64,000 nucleotides of DNA. Origin: Closterium sp. Naga37s-1 (Eukaryota > Streptophyta > Zygnematophyceae > Desmidiales > Closteriaceae). The notes beneath the pieces are model-generated. The model searched no databases, had not been told where the DNA came from, and saw nothing but the letters and a program-made list of their open reading frames with translations. A program made the position numbers and the translations under genes. The stretch lies in NCBI GenBank assembly GCA_947471745.1, contig CANJKZ010001154.1, positions 136,501-200,500 of the forward strand. Reading direction: 5' to 3'. Within the stretch, counting starts at the first letter, position 1. Every line of letters begins with the position of its first letter. Of the stretch, positions 1 to 11,467 are shown piece by piece.

Positions 1-146
1 CATGTCCTTAACCATTCCCTCGTTCCGTCGAACTCCCATGGCAACACGTTGACCCCTTCACATCTCTCCTGCTCTGCTACTTTCTTCTTTACTCCCCTCT
101 TCCCCCTCTCCCAATGTCTGCCTGCCCCACCTTCCGCCCGTCTCAG

Positions 147-368
147 GTGCAGCTGGATGAGCTCATGAGCGAGACACACAGCAACACCACGCCCACCAAC
201 TCAATCTCACACGCCACAGCGCCTGCCCCGCACCTGCTTTCCTCTGCCGCCATTGCTCTGCTGCTCAACAATGCCCTCACGCCCCTGCCTCTGCCTGCCG
301 CCGCACCTGCCTCACAGTCCTCCATGCTTGGAGCCACCATGCCCGCAGCCCAGGGGGGCCGCCCATGA
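147..368 (+). CDS. possible last exon of a gene entering from the left
   Basis: An acceptor-like CTCAG ends at 146, and the frame that follows stays open for 73 codons to a stop at 366-368. The peptide begins VQLDELMSE and becomes rich in Ala, Pro, Ser and Leu. I do not recognise a family, and low-complexity composition alone can keep a GC-rich frame open. Nothing upstream is in the window, so the gene cannot be confirmed. A short CAG run lies just downstream (about 409-427). Low confidence. Confidence 0.2.
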   Translation: MQLDELMSETHSNTTPTNSISHATAPAPHLLSSAAIALLLNNALTPLPLPAAAPASQSSMLGATMPAAQGGRP

Positions 369-1059
369 CTCGTGTGCTAGCTGGTTCCTCCATGCACAGG
401 GGGTCGTGCAGCAGCAGCAGCAGCAGCATGCTTTGCGCTTGGCTGTCAGTGACAGAAGTCTTGATCATGTGTACGAGGCATGCTTTCCTTGAGTGAATGG
501 TGGTCTTCAGAGGGACATGGCAGAACTGGAAACTAGGGTGGCTGGGTGCGTGGTGGCAGCGTGGGCAAGAGCATGGCTGCTACCAAAGCGGTCTACACAA
601 GCCGAAGCAGCGTGTAGCATTCAGTTGTTGTGAGCTGGGCAACATATTTATTTTGTGAGCCATACGCAGGCTGTGCTGGTTCAGAGTGTCACAAGCACAG
701 TGTTATTGCACAGAGCGGACTTGCATTGTTGCTTCAGAAGCCGTGCTGCTTGAAATATAGCTTCAACCACTGTCACAGAATCTCAGGTCTCGCATGATTT
801 ACGCTAAAAACCAGCCAAAATCAGCACAAGAACAACCCATTCTACCACAAATTCTGGGGAAAGGCTGATGATTCTGAAAAATGGTTAAAATTTCAGCCAT
901 GGGTCGGAAATAAGCACTGGAAAATTGCCGAATCAGCGTAAAAAGGTTGCAATTTGAGGGCATGGGCCCATGCCATCTTGTGGTATCAGCGTCAGTATTT
1001 CCTTATACTATAAACTTGCCAGAGATTGAAAAGAATGTATGTATGATTTTCACCACATT
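369..1059. other. no recognisable gene
   Basis: No protein family, RNA gene or mobile-element terminus seen. The stretch is moderately AT-rich from about 780 onward and could hold the 3' UTR of the partial gene to the left. Confidence 0.4.
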
Positions 1060-1428
1060 GAAACGAGTAAGTCCCACCATTTTGTGAAAGCGTCGTATAA
1101 GATACCGTATCGAGCCACGTCAAAGCGAGAATCCGCCGAAGGCTTTCAATTTGAGAGGCGCTGTCAGACCTTTGGCGCCCAACTTCGGCTCAATCAGCCC
1201 ACGAGGATGTCAAACCTCAACCTCCACTCCATCAGCCCAACTTCGCCTTGCCGTGCCATGCCCCTTTCAGACAGCTGCCATGGCATTTGCTTGAGCCACG
1301 CAAGCCGCACGGCATTCCCAAGGCAGTCCTCTCTGGTCGTTCATTGCTCAGAATGCAAACCACTCCACTGCCTGGTGCTTCTCCTCCCAGCTCTAGACCT
1401 GCTGGTCTCTATGTTGGCGAAGTCGTCT
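1060..1428 (+). repeat. dispersed repeat, copy 1 (empty site for the miniature LTR element)
   Basis: This segment is related, in inverted orientation, to about 27,890-29,010: both share the stretch reading ASYKIPYR-like in translation, the segment GCGCCCAACTTCGGC, and the segment around CAGAATGCAAACCACTCC. In the distant copy a 345-bp element interrupts the repeat exactly at the position that reads TTGGC here (1172-1176), so this copy preserves the uninterrupted target. The open frame over 1039-1470 is not conserved as a frame between copies and is probably not coding. Confidence 0.6.
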
Positions 1429-2964
1429 CTTAGCTTCTGCAACAGTACGGCTACGGTTCGATTAGATTAGACCGATGAGTTATAGTCATGGAGGATTTGT
1501 AGATTTCCATTGAAGTCGAGTACTTTAACTTCTCTATAGCCTATGGCTTTTGTATTGGTTCTCTCTGTTGCAAGTCCACGGCTCAGCTTTCGCAATAATC
1601 AGCTTCCGGTGCGTTGCGACAATGTTAGACATTTAGCTCCTTACAACAAAGGCCCTACTGTCGTCTTCGTTATCATTTAGCGAGAGGTGACTTTCCGAAG
1701 AGACGGCCTAACTGCTGCTCGTGGTAACGTAGATTCAGCTAGGCTCAACGGTGATACAGTTCACTCTGAGAATGATTTCTCCCTGATACAGTACGACGGT
1801 TGCGACACCCAGTACGACGGTTGCGACACCCAGCAAGGCTTCTTTCGCGCAAGGTTCGCGACGGATGCCAACCGTAGCTTTACACCTGGCTGGTCTCTGT
1901 TTGCCCTCCAGCGACCTGCGAAACTCTATAGTGAAGTGACGCAGCGACAAGACGACATGGCGCACCAGCTGACATGTATTTTATCCGCCAATGGCCTCTT
2001 AAGTCATGAGAGGCTCGTGCGACGGAAGCGATTGTTCCACCAAGCGCTAAGGGATGCATCCTCCAGTCCCAGTGACGGAGTATTGGCTGCGCCGTTTAAC
2101 CTGGCAGTCTGAAACCAACGTTTCTCAAGATAACCAGCCGGGAACAACACAGCGTTTTCGGAATACGAATCAGCGGCGGAAAGCAGCGTTCGCAGCTCTT
2201 CGCAAACGGCAGTAGTAGCGTTCGCCGACCGGCATTGCAAGCAGAGTGACGCAGGTCACGGGACCATGAGGATCTCACACCATGAGGATCGCATGCGTTC
2301 GCATCAAGTTCCTCGGCGTTCCTTGCACGCGATGAATGAAACTTTTATGGTACGTAATAGCGAAGGCCGGCGGGGGGAATCATGTAAGCGTCTAGGATAG
2401 GAACGCCTAGAGAGTCTCGTCAATTTTCCAGTTCGCGTCATGTGTAAAAATAACCCTTCCACTAACGCGTGTACAGTCCCTCTCCCGCTGTCCTCCTCGT
2501 TCTTCCCGCAGCATGGTTGTGATTAAATCGGAGGCTCGGGATTGGAGGCTGCAGTGTCGGACGAATCGTCTGACGTCGTTTCAAGAATCGCCTGACATCG
2601 TTTCAATCGGAATTCGCAGAAATTCGCTTGGTGGTCGCAGTCGATCGGGAAAAGACCAACAGTACGTATGAGCGAAGCCTGTGGGGAGGGGAATCACGTA
2701 GTCGTCTAGTCTAGGAACGCCTAGCGAGTCGCGTCGCTTTCCTTCTTTGCGTCATGTGTGAAATTCCCCGCCCACTAACGCATGTACCCTACCTCTCCCC
2801 CTGTCCGCTCGTTCTCTCCTCTGCATGCACGCGTGTGTATGCGGGTGCGGGTGTGTGCCTCATGGCCTACAAGCATGCGCGTGAGTGGCCTGCGAGTGTG
2901 TGATGCATCTGTGTGCACCGTCAGTGTATTTCACGCAGTGGCGGTCGTGACGAGAGCAACGACT

Positions 2965-2965
<1 letters not shown>

Positions 2966-2992
<27 letters not shown>
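2966..2992 (+). repeat. CAG trinucleotide run
   Basis: About nine CAG units inside the left inverted-repeat arm. The other arm has only a few units, so the length is variable between copies. No coding context is apparent. Confidence 0.8.
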
Positions 2993-2995
<3 letters not shown>

Positions 2996-3080
2996 CAGCC
3001 AAGCAACCTGGCTGGAGCAGAACAGGGGCTCGCAGGAGCGGCAGAGCGGCGGACAGGGGTTGCTTGCAGGGAGGAGGGGA

Positions 3081-3905
3081 GTGAGTTGTAGAGCGTCGCC
3101 GCGCAGAGGCAACAGTCGTGTCTCTTGCTTTTACCTCCGCCACTCGCATCGTGCTGTTTCTAACCCTCCCTTGTTGGTGCCGCTTGTGTGTGCGTGTCTC
3201 TCTCCCCAACCTTTGGGTGCCTCACGGCCTGCGAGCATGGGCAGCCGGAGCAACGGAGCAACCTGGAGCAACTTGGAGCAGCAGGCGTGAAGGGAAGGCG
3301 TGGTGCAGGTGTGGCAGAGCAGCGGACAGAGTGTGGTACGCGCCAGGGGGTGCTTGCAGGAGGGAGGGAAGTGAGTCGTAGGGCGTCGCCGCGCAGAGGC
3401 AAGAGTCGTGTCTCTTGCTTTTACCTCCGCCACTCGCCTCGTGCTGGTTCTAACCCTCCCTTGTTGGTGCCGCTTCCATGTGCGTGTCTCTCTCCCCATG
3501 CGTGTGTGTGCCTCACGGCCTGCAAGCATGGGAAGCCGGAGCAACGGAGCAACCTGGAGCAACTTGGAGCAGCAGGCGTGAAGGGAAGGCGTGGTGCGGG
3601 AGTGGCAGAGCAGCGGACAGAGTGTGGTACGCGCCAGGGGGTGCTTGCAAAGGGGAGGGAAGTGAGTCGTCGGGCGTCGCCGCGCAGAGGCAAGAGTCGT
3701 GTCTCTTGCTTTTACCTCTGCCACTCGCCTCGTGCTGTTTCTAACCCTCCCTTGTTGGTGCTGCTTGTGTGTGCGTGTCTCTCTCCCCGTGCGTGTGGTG
3801 CCTCACGGCCTGCGAGCATGGGCAGACGGAGCAACGGAGCAACCTGCAGCAACTTGGAGGAGCAGGCGTGAAGGGAAGGCGTGGTGCAGGAGTGGCAGAG
3901 CAGCG
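3081..3905 (+). repeat. 290-bp tandem repeat, nearly three copies
   Basis: Units start at about 3081, 3371 and 3662 with GTGAGT(C/T)GT, then a segment including GCAGAGGCAAGAGTCGTGTC, and end with GGACAGAGTG. The right arm of the large inverted repeat holds one unit (about 20,110-20,340, inverted), so the expansion happened in this arm after duplication. Frames running through it are by-products of repeat structure. Confidence 0.85.
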
Positions 3906-5440
3906 GACAGAGTGCCTGCATCAACTCAGGGGTCACCAGTGCCTGCATCAGCGGCTGGATGATAGTAAGCACACAACGATTTGTGAACCGATCAGCTAGT
4001 ATACCATTTTTCCATCAAACGTGCTTTCTCTTGTTCGATTTTCCACAGTGCCTTGTGGTGTGTCACCGCATGTTAATGACACTCTGTTCACCTCCCAAAC
4101 TCCTCCCTTCCTGTCCTCTCTTCTTCTCTGCTCTCCTCTCTTCCATTCCGCCTATCCAGCACCAGTAGCACGGGCACCAGTGGTGGTAGCAGCAGCAGCT
4201 GCAGTGGTGGCAGGGTAGTTGCAGCATCATCAACCACTGCAATTCTTGCGGGTGCAGCAATGAACGGGTGATTACAGCTTTCCCTAGCGCGTCCCAGCTC
4301 CCTCAAGTGTTGCCTGGTTCTTGTCTAGTGGTTTGATGTCCTTCTCTTCTCCTTTACTCCTTGCGTTGCTCGTCCTCCGCCTTTTCTGTGGCCTATTGTT
4401 ACGGTGCCCTGATCTCCCTCCCCTCTCCATGTCCCATTGCTGTCCCTGCCAGCAACTGCGGGGAAAGCAGTGGCAGCAACAGCTGGTAGGTGTGAGGGGA
4501 GTTGCTGGCCATGCTTGCTTACAGTTTATCACCATCAGTCTGACATGAGAACAACGCACAAATAATCTTGTTGCTTCTATTCAGCTTCACTTGTGTGCTG
4601 GTTTGCGCTATTGCCACTTGTAAATGACTCCCTGCTCTCTTTCCTCCCCTTTCTGTCATGTCCCATTGTTGTCCCATTGGCTGGCTCTTCCGTGGTGGAG
4701 TGCAGGGCAAGGAAGAGGAGGACTTGTGAAGCGCCTCATGGCAGTGGCCCACCAGAATCTCAAGATGCGCCGCTGTGCTTGTTTACACATGCGTAGCTGT
4801 CAAGATGCGCAGCTTAAATGTTGCTTGGGTGTGCTGTGTTGTGCTGTGCTGGGCTGGGTTGTGCGTGGATATGGTAGAATGGTTGGTGGGTGGGGTGGGC
4901 ATTGGATATCCTGGAAAGCGGCTGGGGCACAAACAACCAAGCAGGGCAATGAGTGTCCTCCTGCAGGTGCTGTGCCGCAACATGATGACTCGTGCCGTGC
5001 AGTGCTGTACCGTACTTGGCTGCTACGGGCCAAGCCCTCGTCCACGGCGCTGAGAGAGAGTGATGAGAGGCACACACACAGTGATGGGGAGGAAGTGGAA
5101 GTGCAGGACAAACGATTGCAGGACACGAGTTAGGCATCCAGATGGGGATGGCAGGGACTGACAAGAAACAGGGATTGCTTTCATTTCATGCAGCACAGGA
5201 ATGGTCAGGACTCAGGAAGGTACTATGCAACACCTCATAGTAAAATAATGCAGCCGCTGTGACAAGGGCAGTAGCCGCAGGTAGCGTTGCCACCAGGTAC
5301 TGGGCGCAAGAGCGTGTAATGGACGCTACCCAATTTGTCAGCTGCAGTATCGCCACATCCTCCCTGACATGGATGCTGTCTTCTGCTGTGGCTGCATGCC
5401 ATGTCCAGCAGCTGCGGCCAAGATGAACTGCAACTTCTTA

Positions 5441-5868
5441 CGGTATAAGCCATCAAGGGATGTCATTAGCAGCACCATGTGCAGAGCAGTAGAGGAGCAG
5501 AGAAGCACAAGACTCCACTCTCGTAGAGTTCTCTTGCTTTTATGGCTCACACCCTTTCTCTCACCCCCTTATCACTCTGCGCTGCTCATGATTGCCTCTG
5601 TCTTTCCCTTCGTCATCCTACACATTTTTACGGTACCAGCAGTTGTGGTGTGGACCTGGAAGCAAGCAGCGAGCGGCATGAGCAGAGCGACACTGGGGGC
5701 ATTGCAGGTTCAGTGTCTGCAGCAGCTGTTACCTGTACAAGTTGGCCGTAACAAAATTATTAAAATGACAGCAAAAAGGCAGCGAGAAAGAGAGTTCACT
5801 TCTCGTATCACCCGCTTCCTCCTCTAACCGCCCTACTGCACCCACTAATTTCCTCTTCTCCCTTCTCC
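5441..5868. other. no recognisable gene; 3' flank of the MoaC gene
   Basis: Spacer between the left inverted-repeat arm and the MoaC stop codon. It probably carries the MoaC 3' UTR (minus strand); the part nearest the gene (about 5810-5940) is CT-rich on the plus strand. No other feature recognised. Confidence 0.4.
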
Positions 5869-6687
5869 TCAGCGCCCCCCCTCTCCTCCTCTCCTCCACT
5901 CCCCACTCTTCCCACCTATCTTCTCCTCCAGCCTCACCCATTCAATCTCAATGCCCTTGCTCACCCCCTTGCACATGTCATAAACAGTTAGTGCCGCCAC
6001 TGCAGCAGCAGTCAATGCTTCCATCTCCACCCCAGTCCCAGCCACCGTACTCGCCTCTGCTCTCACTGCCACCGCACACCGATCATGGTCCAAACTCAGG
6101 GTCACACCCACGTTCGATATAGGCACATTGTGGCACAAGGGGATGAGCGCGCTGGTGGCTTTTGCACCGTTGATTCCCGCGATCTGAGCCACTGTGAGGA
6201 CGTCTCCCTTGGAGAGCTGATTGGAGGCGACTAGGGGGAAGGCGTGCGGGCCGAGGAGGATGCGAGCAGAGGCCACGGCTCGCCGGAGGGTGGGTGGCTT
6301 GTGAGACACGTCAACCATGGTGGCTTTCCCGGAAGCATCCACGTGAGTCAGGCGGGAGGTAGATGCTGCTGATGGTGGTGGTGGTGGTGGTGGTGATCCT
6401 GATGCTGATGTGTCATTGGTGCTTGATGTAGTAGTGGCTGCCATGAATGCACGTTGAGTGTTATTCACTGTATTGTGCCGTGTTTCCGTGTGGCGTGGGG
6501 AGGATTGGTAATGGGGAGTGGTTGAATCGGAGGAGGAGGGAATTGGGTTGAGTGAGGATGAAGGGCGAGATAACGTTGACTGTGACGCTGACGGGAAACT
6601 CGGTTGTGGTGGTGAGGGAGGGAACTGCGAGGGCGAGTGGGAGGGCAGAGGGTCGTCGGACGGCAGCATTCCGAAAATGGCTTCCAT
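5869..6687 (-). CDS. CNX3: cyclic pyranopterin monophosphate synthase (MoaC/CNX3)
   Basis: Intronless 272-aa frame. Residues 113-260 form a complete MoaC domain: THVDASGKATMVDVSHK, then KGDVLTVAQIAGINGAKA, IPLCHNVP with His186, the EMEAL segment (221-225), VYDMCKG with Asp237 and Lys240, and a KIGGKSGEW tail. The order and the His/Asp/Lys set match the catalytic pattern of the family, which converts the GTP-derived 3',8-cyclo intermediate into cPMP in the first step of molybdenum-cofactor synthesis. The first ~110 residues are Ser/Pro-rich and lack a family match. Plant CNX3 is mitochondrial, so they may hold a transit peptide. An internal Met at 82 is an alternative start. The neighbours are unrelated in function. 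Confidence 0.93.
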   Translation of the reverse strand: MEAIFGMLPSDDPLPSHSPSQFPPSPPQPSFPSASQSTLSRPSSSLNPIPSSSDSTTPHYQSSPRHTETRHNTVNNTQRAFMAATTTSSTNDTSASGSPPPPPPPSAASTSRLTHVDASGKATMVDVSHKPPTLRRAVASARILLGPHAFPLVASNQLSKGDVLTVAQIAGINGAKATSALIPLCHNVPISNVGVTLSLDHDRCAVAVRAEASTVAGTGVEMEALTAAAVAALTVYDMCKGVSKGIEIEWVRLEEKIGGKSGEWRRGGEGGR

Positions 6688-6854
6688 CTCCTGCTCGCGC
6701 GGTCCACGTTGGCGTGGTAGGGAGGGTAGATATGGCAGGGAGGGCAGAGAATGGTGGGCGCACGGGTGAAAATTGGGGATAGATGGCGGGATGAGTGAGC
6801 GGGAAAGCCGGAGAGCGTGACACGGAGGGGAGAGCGGCTAAACGAGTCACTCAA

Positions 6855-7571
6855 CTAGAGCGTCGCCAGCTTTCTCAGCTGTTCAGCTGTTCACTTCATC
6901 ACCTCATAATCCGTATCGGGTCTCGAGCCGCAAAGACCTGGAATGAAAAAGGGTAGTTTAAAGTTTACAATTTAGTGGTTGCGTAGACCTAAGTGAGACG
7001 GCAGGATAGAGGCACCGCAGCTGCTAAGAGCTTCCGACCTGGTTAAATTCGTCCACATCGGAGGTCGTCGCACCGCTGCCAGCTGCTGTTCGCAGGGATC
7101 TTATGCGTCGCCATTGCAACGTTGCAGCCGCCTCCTGCGACGCCGCCGCGCGACACACGACGTGTGCGACTCTGCGAAACATGTCGCAGAGGGAGATCGG
7201 ACGCCTGACGAGAGTTGAATGGAGTTTGGGGAGAGATAGCTTCGCAACAGAATGATCCAACCCAGAGGGAAACACAAGGTTTGTACGCGTTGCAAACATG
7301 TAATCGGTGTAGCAAATTTGTTCAGCGGTAAACTGATCATATCGACCTTGGTTTCCCCAAAAAAGTCACTCGGTCATTTCTCTGGTCGGCGAGGCATATA
7401 AATTTCCGTGCTGTTGTTAGAAGGAACTACTCTATTCCAGCCGAGCCGAGGAGTTAGCAGGCGATAACGAAGCGATGCCAGGCAATAGCGAAGTGCGATA
7501 TCAAGCAGCGTGCGATGCTAAACGATAACGACGAATGATGCTAGACGATAGCGACGTGTGATGCTATAGGG
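6855..7571. promoter_or_regulatory. shared upstream region of the divergent MoaC and ZCRB1 genes
   Basis: About 880 bases separate the MoaC start at 6687 (minus) and the ZCRB1-like start at 7572 (plus), so the promoters of both genes must lie here. A short degenerate GCGATA/GCGACG-type repeat sits at about 7460-7560, immediately upstream of the plus-strand ATG. No specific motif can be assigned from sequence alone. Confidence 0.4.
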
Positions 7572-9803
7572 ATGGCGATCGGCAACCAATCGACAGCGCA
7601 GGCAGGGGTACAACCTCCTCACGCGAACAATGCCCTTGTAGATTCCTTGTCTGCGGCTCCTCAACCCTCAAAGAATACGCGCCATAAGGCGAAGCTCGCT
7701 CCGTCGTTATCGACGGTGTATGCGGGAAACCTGGACTACTCGCTTACCAACAACGATCTGCACACGCTGTTCGGTGTATTCGGACAGATCGCTAAGTGAG
7801 TGTGTGAGAGAGTTCGAGTGATTGAGGAGCGAGTGTGGAGTGAGTGAGTGGGTGAGTGAGAGTACTTAAGTAAGCGCAGAAAGGCCGTGTGTGGTGGGTG
7901 AGGGTGGATAAGGACGTGACTAAGACGGGCGAATCAAAGCGCGAGGAGTGAGAGTGGAAGGATGGACATTCCAGAGTGTGGTGTTCCTCATGATGGTTTG
8001 ATTTCAGAGGGCCTTAATCGTGCTCCCTTGCGTGTGCTTGTTGGCAGGGTGACGGTAATGAAGGACAAGGAGACTCGCGAGAGCAAGGGGGTGGCGTTTG
8101 TGCTCTATGTGCATAAAGAAGACGCTCTTAAAGCGGTAAGACACTTATGTCGTTTACGTTTTAGGCGGCTTTCAAAAGGGTTCGTTCTGCCATTGATGGT
8201 ATTGTAATACGTTAGTAACATGGTATAGCTGTGTGGATGGGTGCGTTTCTGCATTTTTCACGACTGCATGTGTGCATGCGTGCATGGCAGGGCAGGTTGC
8301 AGTGATGCAAGGGAAGCGTCTGAACGGCCGAATGCTCAAAGTCAGCATCGCCAGCGACAACGGCCGGGCTGCTGAGTTCATTCGACGCAAGGTGAGTTCT
8401 CACAACCCAAAGCGCGATGGTGCATTGCTCCGATTGACTACTGTTTTTTTGTTCCAATTCTGATTCCCTTCTATGGTGTGACAACTTTTGAGGTTTTTGA
8501 GGCAGTAAGTCCCCTCTCTTCCCCCGGTTGCTGTCTTGTCTCCCCCAGGAGTACAAGGACAAGAGCCGCTGCTACGAGTGCGGGGATGCAGGCCACCTGT
8601 CATACGAATGCCCCAAGAACCAGGTGAGGGTTGCTCTGTCATCTGGGGGTTGCTCTGATGCTGTGCGGCACTGGTGCATCTACTGCAGCAGTGACGGTAC
8701 AGGAACAGTGAATACAGTAAGCTGGTGGTTTTGTAACTCATTCATCTCGTACCTCATCCTCTCCATGCCTCATATTCACCCCCTCATGCATATCTCTCCT
8801 CCTCCCTCCATCAGCTAGGCCCACGGGAGAGGCCCACTCCAAAGCGCAAGCGCAAGAGCGGTGAAAGCAGTGAGGGGAGAGGAAGGGGGAGAGGAGGGGG
8901 AAGAGAAGGAGGAAGAGACGGGGGGAGAGAAGCAGGGAGCATGAGGAGGAGGGGAGCAGTTACGGGTGCATGTGGGAATGGAGGAGGGGAGGCGGAAGGG
9001 GGAGAGAATGAAGAGGAGGAGGAGGAGGATGAAGTGGAGGAGTTTGATGATGATGATTGGGCGTCTGCTGTGGCTCCCAGGTACCGCTGTGCTCTAGCCT
9101 CACCACTTGGTACCCCTAACCCCCACTGCAGTACTGTTACACTATAATACTGTTAACTGCCCTCACATTCAGTCACCCTTTATTCTTCTCAACCCTGACT
9201 CACCTGCAACCACCCACTCTCACCCCTTCCGCGCATCTCGCCCGCTCGCTTAACCCTGCTTGCCTCGCACATCCCGCTGTGCAGACAATGCCTGCAAACA
9301 GAGAGTTGTCAGTCAACGAATAGTCCTCCAGGTTGCTCACATACTCGTCACAAAGTTTGCTTAGAGCTCTCCCGTCACACACCCAGCCACAGAATCCACA
9401 CATAGTGCCAGCAGTGCCAGCAGTGCAAGCACTGTCAGCAGTGCACACAAACTCATGCATTGATTGGTCCAGTTTGTCAACATACCCTTCACTTGTTCGC
9501 TCGCCCCTCTCATCTCCACCCGGGTGCAGGCAGAGCCTTCAAACGGTTGAAGCATCAATGGGAGCACAGCACAGCTCAAAGCTGTCGCTCAAGGTGTGAT
9601 GCACGGTCGTCTCGCGGTGTGTGTACATCTGTTACATCTGTCATCTTGCAATTTGTGATGCGAGTCATCTGGTCTAGCATGGCATGGGTTGTAACTCGTA
9701 CCATGACGTGCGGTGTGGTGCGTGCTCTGCATGTTGTGCTGTGCAGGGCCCAAAGAAGCATGGAGGCTACTTCAGCGATGAGAGTGGTGACGAAGATGAT
9801 TAA
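7572..9803 (+). CDS. U11/U12 snRNP 31 kDa protein (ZCRB1-like RRM plus zinc-knuckle protein)
   Basis: Seven exons join in phase: 7572-7795, 8048-8135, 8296-8391, 8549-8623, 8815-9080, 9530-9593 and 9747-9803, giving 289 aa with all introns GT-AG. An RRM spans about 47-130, with RNP2 VYAGNL at 49-54 and RNP1 KGVAFVLY at 88-95, followed by the family signature [14 protein letters not shown]2CX4HX4C zinc knuckle follows at Cys144-Cys157 inside [19 protein letters not shown]. Then come a basic, Gly/Arg-rich stretch, an acidic stretch and a C-terminal YFSDES segment like those in human ZCRB1 and plant U11/U12-31K. That family belongs to the minor (U12) spliceosome and acts in the nucleus. Exon 6 was chosen because it is the candidate that keeps phase into the YFSDES exon. 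Confidence 0.93.
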
Positions 9804-9870
9804 CTTGGGGTGACAGGGATTGAGAGGAAGACAATGATGGTTGATGCCTGACTGACATGCAGCATTTTCA

Positions 9871-9983
9871 AGCTGGCTGTGTAGCGGGGCCATGTGCTAT
9901 CGTTTCATGGCTTGGTTAGCTGCCACAAGCTGGCTGTGTAGCGGGCCATGTGCTATCGTTTTATGGCTTGGTTAGCTGCCACA
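9871..9983 (+). repeat. 57-bp tandem duplication
   Basis: Two adjacent copies of a unit beginning AGCTGGCTGTGTAGCGGG, starting at 9871 and 9928 and differing by a T/C change and one base of a G run. It lies about 70 bases after the ZCRB1-like stop, probably within the 3' UTR. Confidence 0.85.
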
Positions 9984-11467
9984 ATATCGGATTGACTTCA
10001 AGCACTTTCTTCAAGCAATGGAGGAAAACACTTAGGGCGTGTGCATGTAATAGCTGCTACATGTAATCCCTGCACCTGTTGACTTGTTGGATCCCAACAT
10101 GTATGTTTAGACTAGTGGAATGGTTGTGCTTGTTTGGTGGCGTGCATCATTATTTGTGGATGCCACCATTCCTGCGTTATGTACAAACCATCATATTGCA
10201 TACATACTGCATTCAAGGCTACTCTTTGTTTCATCTCCTGGCAAGCGGATATGTACTTAGTTTTCAGTGTTTAGAGAAATCCCTCATCATGTGTGCTGAT
10301 AACCTTTTGGGCCCAAGAATAGGGTACATTATTCCATCTTATCTCACATAATGTTTTTAGACTTCTGGAAAAATCTGTCGGTTCGACCCCTCTGTCGGCT
10401 GGCATGATAGTTGACTTCGGCGCGGCCTAGGAAGACTGTAGTCAATCTAGGTCTGTCCAGCGTCCACCTCTAGTGCCCCACCATTCCGTCAAACCATCGC
10501 AAACCTGCCTTCTCATTGTGCCACGTTGGCCTTCGACCCGAAAGTAGTCGTCAGTAACACGGACGTTACAAAATTCGACAGCATTTTTGGAAGAAACCGT
10601 CATTCTCTTGGCCAACTGGCCCACGCCAACCTCAAATTCGCCATCCCGACGCGCATGACAGCAAAATCGAGGCGCGATGTTTCACCCTTTCATTTCATTG
10701 GTGGCTGGTGCGGGTTTGGACGAAAACTCCTCTACTCCCCTCCGAACAACGGCCCAAATTCGCCTACCTTCTTCAGCAGCACGAGCAAGCAGCCCCCCCG
10801 TCAACGTTTCTTGCTTGCAACATCTGCAACACAGTGCAATACAGCCTTGAAATGGCGGCAGATCCACCTGCACTTGGCTGATCTGCAAGCTAACGTGGAT
10901 CTCCTGTCACTCGAGCGATGTGACCTTCGTCTCTAGCCTCCGAAGTTCCAGGTGCTGTGCTTGGCAGTCTTCGCAAGTCTCGGTTTCGCATCCCCCCTCC
11001 TCCTGTGGTACTCCCTCCGAAGCTCACCCCTGCCGCCACTCCTACACACAAACTCTCATGCTCTCGTTTTTGCAAGTCGTGATTCGAGAATCATAATCTA
11101 GGCCATCGCTCTCACGCACCGCCCCTCGACGGTCGGTGACCACTCGCTCTTCCTGTCGCCACCCCAACTCGCCGTGGGTCTCGAAAGCGGATTTAATAGC
11201 AGCGCCCTCTGGTTCCCCTTGTCCCGCAGCGCACGCACCTGAGGTTATCGTAGGACGTGCTATTTAGCAAGAGTGATGCTATTTGAGAGTATAAGGTCGC
11301 AGGTAGTAGTTCTAGAGAGACATTCAGCCCACTTGCCGTGTTGCATTGAACTGTTTCTAGAATTGCGTCGTAGTAACCGTTAGTCTTTCTCAGCCGCCAC
11401 ACTGCCGATTGAGAAGCGCAAATAACTTTCACATAGCGTCGCAAGTACCAGAGCAATATCAGTTTTC
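9984..11467. other. no recognisable gene; probable 5' flank of the AP2/ERF gene
   Basis: No domain is recognised. The open frame at 10,526-10,936 starts with TTG and has no family features, so I treat it as non-coding. The last 300 bases before 11,468 are the likely promoter/5' UTR of the intronless AP2/ERF gene. Confidence 0.35.

Larger units (their letters stand above)
1429..5440 (+). repeat. left arm of a large inverted repeat
   Basis: The arm begins near CTTCTGCAACAGTACGG (1433 onward) and matches the reverse complement of 17,880-21,130 in collinear blocks: 1433-1990, 2280-2350, 2980-3960, 3960-4560, 4560-5100 and 5200-5440 of this arm. Identity looks like roughly 85-90 percent by eye, with indels. 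This arm alone carries about 2010-2278 and two extra copies of a 290-bp tandem unit. No transposase or other protein domain is visible. It could be the terminal arm of a very large transposon, or one of two independent insertions of the same repeat in opposite orientation. Confidence 0.7.

Noticed and set aside
10526..10936. 136-codon plus-strand frame upstream of the AP2/ERF gene
   Set aside because: It begins with TTG, has no domain, and sits where a promoter and 5' UTR are expected.
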